NCBI GenBank assembly: GCA_047638815.1
Contig: JBLIMR010000044.1
Span: forward strand, 1 to 24,214
Source of the DNA: JAJRRH01 sp047638815
GTDB taxonomy: Bacteria > Bacteroidota > Bacteroidia > Flavobacteriales_D > JABDKJ01
Direction: 5' to 3'
DNA: 24,214 nt
Part shown: positions 15,120-22,108 of the stretch, piece by piece
How positions within the stretch are numbered: position 1 is the stretch's first letter
Layout of the letters: each line of letters starts with the position of its first letter
The notes under the pieces: generated by a model
What the model was told of the DNA's origin: nothing
Databases searched by the model: none
Seen by the model: the letters and a program-made list of their open reading frames with translations, nothing else
Translations under genes and position numbers: made by a program

Positions 15120-17437
15120 TAAAATGAAATATTCACCCCTACTATTATATTAAAACCCAGATCATCAGCAAAATACCGTTGACGATTGAGATAGTCACGA
15201 TAAGTTTCATTGAGCAAATTTTCTGCTCTTACAAACATTTTTAACCTAAGCTTTCGTAATTGCTTTTCGGCTGACATCTTGAGGCCAGCCAAATAATAAG
15301 ACTCAGGTGGAGCCACAAAATCTTGAGATGGAATTATGTTTTTTTGCTCAAAGACCAATCTACTATTGATTTGAAACTCTAAATTTTGGAACTTCCCAAA
15401 CTTCGGAATCTGATAGTTTAACACTGCATAAAGATTATTTGATGGCATATAAACCAACGGCAAGTTATTCTTTAAATCATATCCATCTAAGAAACTGTAT
15501 TTTCCTGCTATATTGAATCGTTCAGTTACCATATATGTTGTGGCCAAATCAAACCCGATTAGTCTGGCATCTGTTTGTTCGTATTTGAACACAGGAAAGG
15601 CTCCACGTATTGTTAACCGGATTTCATCTTGTGGATTAAGGTAAATGTAATTATCAATATTCTGGTAATAAAATAAGCCCTCAAAAAACAACCTATTCTT
15701 CATATTACCATTAATGGATATTGTGTTTTTAACTGATATCTCTTTGCTAAGAGCAGGATGCCCTTCTTCAATTCCGCTTACTCCTTGATGCAATCCATTA
15801 CTGTATAACTCATTGACTTCTGGATTTCTCCCTGCGTAACCAATGTTATATGCAGCTTTCCAACTTTTACCTAGCTCATGCGTAACTCCTCCAACCACAC
15901 TCAGATTATGGTATTCATTTTGATATCGGTTGATTTCTCTTGGAACGCTGACAGAAATCGCAGCTACATTTCTATTTTCAAAATCATAGCGTCCCCCTAT
16001 TTCAATGATTGTTTTCTCCAAACTTTTGTATACAAGACCAAACATCCCATATTCATAGGAAATATAATCGGGAACAAGGGGTAGTATGCCCGTTTCTGGT
16101 AGATTTTCGTTATCTACCCTATTCATCTGAATTCCGCTTTTTAGTTTCCAATTTCTTGATAGGTATTTTTGATATTTGCCTTCAAAAAAACTTGAAACTT
16201 GCTTTAAACTCAATGCTGGTAAATCAGATCTTCCGCTTCTTCGAACATCAAACTCTTTTCTCAAGTTATATTGACCTGCATAGGTAATGTCAATCCACTG
16301 CTTCTCGCTTATCCTGTATTTCGTATGGAATTTTAGTAAATGATGATTTACCTTTTGAGAAGGAGAACTAATGGAATAAGAAAAATTATCTTCTGTAAAA
16401 AACGGAACATCACGACCAAGGGCTTCCTCTAAATCAGTAAGATTACCAATATGGGAACCTCGCAGAACGCCAAACTCAGCATTAAAAGAGCTAACGTATA
16501 AATCGTTGAACCACTTTTTATTAAATGACTTTTCGAATTGCAAGGCTATGTTAGCCTCCTGATTACCAGTATTTCGTAGAAAGTATTTTGAAGTTCGATT
16601 ATCACCGCTTTTTTTAAGGGTCCCAACTACACGCCAAGCGAATAATTTAGGGTGTTGTTGTAATTCAAGGTTAAGTCCATTTCCCAAGCCGTTAGACTCA
16701 AAAAAATAACGACCTTCTCCATGCAGATGTGGTTCTCGGTCTATTTTTTTGGATTCAACCAATATAACACTTCCTAAAGAACTTCCCTGATATTCTAATG
16801 CCCCAACTCCTTTTACCACAGTAATTCTATTGGCAATTAATGGATCAATTTCAGGGCTGTGGTCCACCCCCCATTGTTGCCCACTTTGTGCTATTCCGTT
16901 GTTTAATATTGTAATTCTGTTTCCATATAGTCCATGAACTATTGGTTTGGCAATGCCACTGCCGTTTTTTATGATACTTACACCCGATATATTCTCTAGC
17001 ATTGTTGCTAAATTCTTATCAGAATTTTGAGCAATATCTTTTGAATTCAACGACTGAGTTTCTTGAGTTGTGATATTCCCACCTTGACTTGTTATCGCCA
17101 CTTCATGCATTAGTTGACTATTATGATCTAAAAAAACAGTAATGGAAGTATCCGATGAAATAGTCAAATACTGCTCCTGTCTTACACACCCGAAGTGACT
17201 GATAGAAATATGATAGTTTCCGGCACATATTGTTTTCATTTCGAAAAAACCAAGACTGTCAGTAACATCTCCGGTTTGTAACTCTTTTACAAAAATGTTA
17301 GCATACGAAATCGGAATACCGGTACTCACATCTTTAACAATCCCAGAAATCGCCAAATTGCAATCTTGAGCGTATGTGAGTACGGGTATAACTAAAGTGA
17401 CGAGACAGACAACGCTGTATTTACTGAACTTCCACAC
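15119..17437 (-). CDS. TonB-dependent outer-membrane receptor (probable zinc/metal uptake)
   Basis: 772 residues. Signal peptide at 1-23 (..VTLVIPVLTYAQ), a CarboxypepD_reg-like beta-sandwich at about 30-113 (ISGIVKDVSTGIPISYANIFV), a plug domain at about 125-230 (DKNLATMLENISGVSIIKNGSG, RITVVKGVGALEYQGSSLG) and a 22-strand-type barrel ending in Phe (NIIVGVNISF). HGLYGNRITILNNGIAQSGQ and WGVDHSPEIDP are seen in the metal/ZnuD-like receptor group. It imports a metal or metallophore across the outer membrane using TonB energy. It overlaps the upstream lipoprotein gene by 17 bp and the downstream fur-like gene by one base, a tight three-gene operon behind a palindromic operator. Zinc is inferred from operon make-up and the operator. 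Confidence 0.85.
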   Translation of the reverse strand: MWKFSKYSVVCLVTLVIPVLTYAQDCNLAISGIVKDVSTGIPISYANIFVKELQTGDVTDSLGFFEMKTICAGNYHISISHFGCVRQEQYLTISSDTSITVFLDHNSQLMHEVAITSQGGNITTQETQSLNSKDIAQNSDKNLATMLENISGVSIIKNGSGIAKPIVHGLYGNRITILNNGIAQSGQQWGVDHSPEIDPLIANRITVVKGVGALEYQGSSLGSVILVESKKIDREPHLHGEGRYFFESNGLGNGLNLELQQHPKLFAWRVVGTLKKSGDNRTSKYFLRNTGNQEANIALQFEKSFNKKWFNDLYVSSFNAEFGVLRGSHIGNLTDLEEALGRDVPFFTEDNFSYSISSPSQKVNHHLLKFHTKYRISEKQWIDITYAGQYNLRKEFDVRRSGRSDLPALSLKQVSSFFEGKYQKYLSRNWKLKSGIQMNRVDNENLPETGILPLVPDYISYEYGMFGLVYKSLEKTIIEIGGRYDFENRNVAAISVSVPREINRYQNEYHNLSVVGGVTHELGKSWKAAYNIGYAGRNPEVNELYSNGLHQGVSGIEEGHPALSKEISVKNTISINGNMKNRLFFEGLFYYQNIDNYIYLNPQDEIRLTIRGAFPVFKYEQTDARLIGFDLATTYMVTERFNIAGKYSFLDGYDLKNNLPLVYMPSNNLYAVLNYQIPKFGKFQNLEFQINSRLVFEQKNIIPSQDFVAPPESYYLAGLKMSAEKQLRKLRLKMFVRAENLLNETYRDYLNRQRYFADDLGFNIIVGVNISF

Positions 17438-17990
17438 TAAAAGTAACTTCTATGTCTGTTTCACCGCCAGCATTGGCGATGTCACCCGCAGAGACACCAG
17501 AAGCATCTTTGATAGGTTCGTGTCTTAATGTAACTGTCAGAGTTCCTGTGCCTGCTTCATTTGTTGTCAAAATTGATGCTATACCAATTGGATCCCCATT
17601 TGCATCCATATCGTCATAAGCGATGATTATATCGCTTACAGAAGTTTGAAAAAAGAATTGATGATCAATTCCTTCTTCTTCCACCTCTTCAGTTATATCA
17701 ACTGCCGGATCCTCCAACTCATTTAACAATTCCAATGAACCATTATATGTCGTGTTGGCATCAAGTGTTCCCCCAGTATTGATGGGATCATTGCCACCAT
17801 CCCCATCTAAATCTTGAAAAGTAAGTACGATTGGCGTTCCACCTCCATCAGGCGTTAAGGTAAAGTTCAGCGCTGTAATAATCTCTTCTTCATTTGGGAT
17901 AATAGGATCATCTGGCTCATCTTTTTTACAGGCAGAGATAAACAACATGAAGAGCATTCCAATGATAAGCAATAGGTTAATTATTTTCAT
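17421..17990 (-). CDS. Lipoprotein of the metal-uptake operon
   Basis: 189 residues. A lipoprotein signal ends FISAC with the lipidated Cys21, followed by KKDEPDDP, acidic enough for surface export in Bacteroidota. The mature part is a beta-rich acidic domain (ITALNFTLTPDGGGTPIVLTF, DLDGDGGNDP, then TYNGSLELLNE) that, as I recall, is often annotated as a type 1 periplasmic-binding-fold lipoprotein beside Zur-linked TonB receptors in flavobacteria. It is first in the operon and overlaps the receptor start. It probably sits at the receptor and aids metal capture; this role is inferred. Confidence 0.8.
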   Translation of the reverse strand: MKIINLLLIIGMLFMLFISACKKDEPDDPIIPNEEEIITALNFTLTPDGGGTPIVLTFQDLDGDGGNDPINTGGTLDANTTYNGSLELLNELEDPAVDITEEVEEEGIDHQFFFQTSVSDIIIAYDDMDANGDPIGIASILTTNEAGTGTLTVTLRHEPIKDASGVSAGDIANAGGETDIEVTFSVEVQ

Positions 17991-18019
17991 TATTTTTCTT
18001 TTTTTATTTACGATTGTGG

Positions 18020-18035
18020 CAAAACTACAAACTTA
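18020..18035 (-). promoter_or_regulatory. -7 promoter boxes of the metal-uptake operon
   Basis: On the minus strand TAAGTTTG (18035-18028) and TAGTTTTG (18027-18020) both match TAnnTTTG; they lie back to back 30-45 bp before the lipoprotein start. The Zur-like palindrome directly upstream would overlap the polymerase site, as expected for repression. Which box is used cannot be decided by eye. Confidence 0.5.
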
Positions 18036-18036
18036 T

Positions 18037-18051
18037 TGCAACATTGTTGCA
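18037..18051 (-). promoter_or_regulatory. Zur/Fur-type operator palindrome
   Basis: TGCAACATTGTTGCA is a perfect 7-1-7 inverted repeat, 47 bp upstream of the lipoprotein start and next to the -7 boxes. Its position, and a Fur-family gene as last gene of the same operon, make it the likely binding site for that repressor. Its exact match to a known Zur motif is from memory and not checked. Confidence 0.65.
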
Positions 18052-18126
18052 TTTAGATCAGTGAAGTTTTCAAATTACCATAAATGGCAAAACCAACAAA
18101 CTACAGTTACCCAGATCAGAAAAAAT

Positions 18127-18276
18127 AAAAAAACGCAAGCACAACAAGAGCTATATATAATGCGGGCTTTAGTTATTAATTGTAAGTAAGAACATTTAAT
18201 GTACTTTTAGGTGGACTAAAATTGAAACATCCTAAAAACCGACACTACGCATAGCCAAACCGTTGTTATTCATTTT
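18127..18276 (+). repeat. attC-like palindromic spacer 10
   Basis: Left side AACGCAAGCACAACAAGAGC then TATATAATGCGGGC; right side GCATAGCCAAACCGTTGTTATTC. The right side reversed (AACAACGGTTTGGCTATGC) aligns with the left ACAACAAGAGCTAT, and CGGGCTTTAG pairs with CCTAAAAACCG. It faces the plus strand although the metal operon on its left is on the minus strand. Confidence 0.5.
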
Positions 18277-18292
18277 GACAAACCGATAATAA

Positions 18293-19051
18293 ATGATAAA
18301 ATTTTTTAGAAAAATACGCTACGACCTTATGGGAGAAAATAAAACAGGTAAATACCTTAAATATGCATTTGGAGAAATTATTCTTGTAGTTATTGGTATT
18401 TTGATTGCTCTAAGCATTAACAATTGGAGTGAAAATCAAAAAACGCGTGTTGAAGAATCTATTCTATTAAAAGCCTTGGAACAGGATTTTATAGAGAATA
18501 AGCAAAGGCTGAATAAGACTATTAGATCTCAAGAGAAGATGTTGTATTACAGTAATAGCTTCATCAAACTCATTTCAAGTAATTCTAGTAGAAAAATAAG
18601 TCAAGATTCAATAATAAAGCTTAAAGTCTATGGCGCTAATTCTTGGTATAGAGCAGAATTAGTAAATAGCAGCTTCAAAACAATTATTGGGTCGGGGAAA
18701 GGCAGCATTATACAAAGTATGAATCTCAAAAAGCGACTGATTGAATTTGCGACTGATATGGAATCAGGCTTTGAGGATGATTTCGAAAGTAAGGAATGTC
18801 TCATTTTTATGAATAATATATCTTACAAGTATGATGCAAACCTTTTACTCGAAAATGAAAAGAAATATTTTGGAATGTCAATACCTCAAGACTCAGTCAG
18901 GAAATCTATTGACAGGTTATTATCCAACAAATATTATCTAGGAGCTCTTCTTAATAAAACTGGAATAGAATCTGCTCGATTAAATTATCAAAAAAAATTA
19001 CTCTATCAAACGGATGGAATATTACTAGAACTTGAATCGGAAATTGAATAA
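18293..19051 (+). CDS. DUF6090-type membrane protein, copy 5
   Basis: 252 residues. N-terminus MIKFFRKIRYDLMGENKTGK, span EIILVVIGILIALSINNW (27-45), then SENQK. Leader TTTTGACAAACCGATAATAA resembles those of copies 1 and 3. The C-terminal domain (VEESILLKALEQDFIENKQR..) is again unrelated to the others; it has a helical heptad-like start and a middle region IIGSGKGSIIQSMNLKKRL placed like the Gly/Ser stretch before a helix in copies 2 and 3. One Cys in FESKECLIFMN. Directly followed by ATAACGAAAGGCTA and a hairpin instead of a full spacer. Confidence 0.85.
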   Translation: MIKFFRKIRYDLMGENKTGKYLKYAFGEIILVVIGILIALSINNWSENQKTRVEESILLKALEQDFIENKQRLNKTIRSQEKMLYYSNSFIKLISSNSSRKISQDSIIKLKVYGANSWYRAELVNSSFKTIIGSGKGSIIQSMNLKKRLIEFATDMESGFEDDFESKECLIFMNNISYKYDANLLLENEKKYFGMSIPQDSVRKSIDRLLSNKYYLGALLNKTGIESARLNYQKKLLYQTDGILLELESEIE

Positions 19052-19060
19052 CGAAAGGCT

Positions 19061-19103
19061 ACCAGGGAGTGATTTAAAATGGCTTATAAAGCCGCTCACT
19101 GGT
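19061..19103 (+). repeat. Compact nested hairpin after DUF6090 copy 5
   Basis: ACCAGGGAGTG (19061-19071) pairs with CGCTCACTGGT (19093-19103) with one mismatch and one G-T pair; inside it GGCTT (19081-19085) and AAGCC (19089-19093) form a perfect small stem. It follows the left boundary ATAACGAAAGGCT but has no T run, so it is unlike a terminator. It may be a short or deleted spacer of the same family. Confidence 0.45.
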
Positions 19104-19261
19104 GCAAAGAGATACTCCTTTACTTTGTCTCTTTCCTTACTCTTGGTTCGTTGTATGCCTTTGTAAAAACAGAACTGAATGAAAAGATTACTTCTGATAA
19201 TCTTAATTTCCTTTTCAGGAATTTGCTTAAAAGCCCAAACGAATCTAGACTCATGATTTAC

Positions 19262-19724
19262 TAATTGGTCAGATGAAACCTTACCGGACTCGGTACAAGC
19301 GCAATCTTTTAACGGATATGTCTGGAACGGGTTTTTATTTAATGATCCAGATTCTGCCTCCAAGCTAGCTGAGACTTTATATGAATTTGCCGCTCGCCAG
19401 AATCTTTCCTCATTTCTCTCACAAGCTCGAAATATGCAGGAATCTCTTTTGCTGTTCAAGGAGAACTAGACAGAGCTCTGGAATACTACAACATGGCTCT
19501 TGAAATTGCTGAAGCTAATAATTCGAAAAAAGATGTTCTGCTCGCACTGAACAATGTTGGACTCGCCTATAAAACTCAGGGGAATTTAATTGGCGCGTTG
19601 GAGATATACTTGAGGTGTCTGAATATACAAGAAGTGCTTAAATATTCTGATTCTAAAAAGGCGCCTTTTCTACAAAACATCGGAAATATATATTCCGAAT
19701 TGGGTAATTATAAATTCAAACGAA
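19262..19724 (+). pseudogene. TPR signalling protein fragment, frameshifted
   Basis: One frame gives NWSDETLPDSVQAQSFNGYV, then WNGFLFNDPDSASKLAETLYEFAARQN; after a shift near 19425 a second frame gives AGISFAVQGELDRALEYYNM, ALEIAEANNSKKDVLLALNN and VGLAYKTQGNLIGALEIYLR, then NIGNIYSELGNY. This is the start of the tandem-TPR proteins that in flavobacteria carry cyclase, kinase or LuxR-type outputs. The repeats stop abruptly at about 19718 with unrelated sequence after, so only about two TPR units remain. No signal peptide is secured upstream. A decayed remnant. Confidence 0.6.
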
Positions 19725-19798
19725 GAAAATATTTATGCAGTACAGACGCTAACTTTATGGCGTCAGCGAGCGCGTTCTTCGATTTAATTATGAAATAG

Positions 19799-20297
19799 AT
19801 CGTAAACAACAACATACAACAATAGATAAAACCAATGCCATTCGCTCTCAATTGTAGTTGAGGCTACAGAGCACTATCTTTATTTCAAACGCTGTGCATA
19901 GTTCTCACCGATAATTAGTAGCCACATTCAAGTGATTGGTCGATGACTCTCAACAAAAACAAAATAATTGGAGCAATAATATAATGATTTAATCACCTAT
20001 TAATCTGATTATTACAATATTTATTTAATGAAATTTATCGAACTGTTTTCCTTGCACCAAGAAATCATCTAATTTAGATGGTTGTAAACCAAGAGGCATA
20101 TACTATTCTTACAAAAAGTATTCAATCTCGCAGTGCGAAAAGGAATACGTATTCCCAAGTGCTTGATGTGTAAATCTAAATCACGATTATTAATTGATAA
20201 AATAGCTAGACTGCAAGAATATTGTTTCAAAAATAGAATTAATATTAACCGACAATTAAAGATCCCCACTTAAGCGATCATATAATTTAAAATAAAA
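19799..20297 (+). other. Gene-free stretch with an orphan spacer left side
   Basis: No supported gene in 499 bp. The beginning (AACAACATACAACAATAGATAAAACC at 19807-19832, read in part) looks like the left side of the attC-like spacers, but no matching right side is evident. From about 19980 the DNA is very AT-rich and probably includes the promoter and leader of the T9SS protein gene. I see no clear TTG/TAnnTTTG pair. It marks the right end of the cassette-like zone. Confidence 0.35.
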
Positions 20298-21893
20298 ATG
20301 AAAAATATCACAACAAAAATTTTATTCAGCATCATATTATTCTGTTGCATCGTAGGAAATAACTTTGCCCAGACATATTGTCTTCAATTAACTGAGATCT
20401 CTAATGATGGAATTAATTCTGTGGTAAGTGTTCAAATGCAGGGAAGTGAAGGCTTTACATTAGGTTCTTCTAACCTACAATTTAGGGCAACAGACGGTGC
20501 TTATGGGACACCAACTTTGGTATCTAGTGTCCTGGCCCCACCTTTTTACTTCGTGCCAACGGTTACTCAACCTTTACCGGGTTCAATCTCTTTAAATATA
20601 GAGTTGGCGTTTTCGGATAATTCTGGTGCCATTAGTGCTGCACCTGGTTTCACGGAGATTATGGTAATTAACTTACCAATCGCTGATGCCGATTTAGCGG
20701 CTGAAGGTGTATTTTGGGAATATAACGGGGGCACTACTCAAACCGTAGTATTCTTAGATGATGAGGCTAGCCTATTATCTGCTACGTCCCCATCATGTTT
20801 AGTTACTTTTACTGCAGATATTTCTGGTTGTACTGATGCAAACGCATGTAACTTTGACCCAGATGCTCTTATCGATGATGGGAATTGCCTAATTATTGGT
20901 GACACTTGTGATGACAATGACCCTCAAACTATAGAAGATGTGATAACCGATGATTGCACCTGTGAAGGTGCAATGATAGTTTCAGGTTGTATGAATGAGG
21001 ATGCGTGTAATTTCAATGCAGACGCAAACCTGGATGATGGATCTTGTTTAATTGTTGGTGACGCTTGTGATGACAATGACCCTAATACTTTAGATGATGT
21101 AATAACCGCTGATTGTATCTGTGCAGGTGAAGTTATAGTTTCAGGTTGCATGAATGCAGATGCTTGTAATTACAATCCAGATGCAAACACGGACGATGGA
21201 TCTTGTTTAATAATTGGTGATGCATGTGATGACAATGATCCACAAACCACAGAAGATGTTATAAACGTTGATTGTAACTGTGAAGGCACATTGATAGTTT
21301 CAGGTTGCATGAATGCAGATGCTTGTAATTACAATCCAGATGCAAACACGGACGATGGATCTTGTTTAATAATTGGTGATGCATGTGATGACAATGACCC
21401 ACAAACCATAGAGGATGTTATAAACGTTGATTGTAACTGTGAAGGCACATTGATAGTTTCAGGTTGCATGAATGCAGATGCTTGTAATTACAATCCAGAT
21501 GCAAACACGGACGATGGATCTTGTTTAATAATTGGTGATGCATGTGATGACAATGACCCAACTACTTTAGATGATGTAATAACTGCTGACTGTATCTGTG
21601 CCGGAATTACTGTTGGCATTGAAGATCTTTCTGGAAATGAAAGTGAATTGGTTATCTATCCTAACCCTACACAAAATGATCTGTTTTTAAACTTCCAATT
21701 AAAAGAAGCTGGACAGATAACATTCGAGATCTTTGATGTCCTAGGAAATGTTGTGAAAAGTACAGTTAGTAAATTAAATAGTGGAGAAGTGACTCATTCG
21801 CTAAATACGATGTCTTTAAATGCAGGCATGTATATTATTAGAATATCAAATGGAAAAAACACTGCATCTCAGAGATTCTCAATTATAAGATAA
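20298..21893 (+). CDS. Secreted T9SS-sorted protein with five Cys/Asp-rich repeats
   Basis: 531 residues. Signal peptide 1-25 (..CCIVGNNFAQ). Residues about 26-165 are a beta-sandwich resembling cohesin-like domains of T9SS cargo (SNLQFRATDG, SLNIELAFSDNSG, EYNGGTTQTVVFLDDEASLL). Residues 176-440 are five 53-residue repeats: SGCMNADACNYNPDANTDDG then SCLIIGDACDDNDPQTIEDV and so on, each with six cysteines and DxDxDG-like acidic loops that suggest calcium binding and disulfide-stabilised rods. The end (ELVIYPNPTQNDLFLNF..MYIIRISNGKNTASQRFSIIR) is a type A T9SS sorting domain, removed on attachment to the cell surface or release. Likely a surface or adhesin-type protein; function unproven. No partner gene in the direct neighbourhood. 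Confidence 0.85.
   Translation: MKNITTKILFSIILFCCIVGNNFAQTYCLQLTEISNDGINSVVSVQMQGSEGFTLGSSNLQFRATDGAYGTPTLVSSVLAPPFYFVPTVTQPLPGSISLNIELAFSDNSGAISAAPGFTEIMVINLPIADADLAAEGVFWEYNGGTTQTVVFLDDEASLLSATSPSCLVTFTADISGCTDANACNFDPDALIDDGNCLIIGDTCDDNDPQTIEDVITDDCTCEGAMIVSGCMNEDACNFNADANLDDGSCLIVGDACDDNDPNTLDDVITADCICAGEVIVSGCMNADACNYNPDANTDDGSCLIIGDACDDNDPQTTEDVINVDCNCEGTLIVSGCMNADACNYNPDANTDDGSCLIIGDACDDNDPQTIEDVINVDCNCEGTLIVSGCMNADACNYNPDANTDDGSCLIIGDACDDNDPTTLDDVITADCICAGITVGIEDLSGNESELVIYPNPTQNDLFLNFQLKEAGQITFEIFDVLGNVVKSTVSKLNSGEVTHSLNTMSLNAGMYIIRISNGKNTASQRFSIIR
20823..21617 (+). repeat. Five tandem 159 bp coding repeats
   Basis: Units start at 20823, 20982, 21141, 21300 and 21459, each exactly 159 bp. 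Units 1 and 2 are diverged; units 3, 4 and 5 are almost identical at DNA level over most of their length (units 3 and 4 differ at a few bases around the DPQT.ED codons). The gradient suggests recent amplification of the middle units by slippage or unequal recombination, so copy number may vary between strains. Confidence 0.9.
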
Positions 21894-21945
21894 TCAAAAG
21901 TATTTTGAGGCGATTAAGATAACAATTACCTCGTTCCAAGAGTTT

Positions 21946-21980
21946 AAAACCTTCTTATCACATTGGTAAGAAGGTTTTTT
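21946..21980 (+). terminator. Strong rho-independent terminator
   Basis: AAAACCTTCTTA (21946-21957) and TAAGAAGGTTTT (21967-21978) form a perfect 12 bp stem with a 9 nt loop, followed by a T tract to 21980. It lies 52 bp after the T9SS protein stop and separates it from the peptidase gene. The near symmetry (A tract before, T tract after) would allow function on both strands. Confidence 0.85.
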
Positions 21981-22108
21981 ATTATTCTGTATTTAGTATT
22001 GCCTTTCATAGCTTTAAGCATCATTGTTTATTTGATGCGCCATTTTTGTTTAGGAACAAGTATGGGATTTCTATTATTGTTTTCAATTGAAATGCATATT
22101 TTTATAGA

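Noticed and set aside
17947..18189. Plus-strand open frame of 80 codons upstream of DUF6090 copy 5
   Set aside because: It runs across the lipoprotein start, the operator and spacer 10, and its composition is that of non-coding DNA.
19025..19459. Minus-strand open frame of 144 codons
   Set aside because: It overlaps the end of DUF6090 copy 5 and the TPR fragment, whose plus-strand frames have recognisable family sequence. The minus frame shows no known motif.
20823..21617. Regular repeats resembling a CRISPR array
   Set aside because: Unit length is 159 bp, in frame, with no short repeat/variable spacer alternation; they are coding repeats of the T9SS protein.
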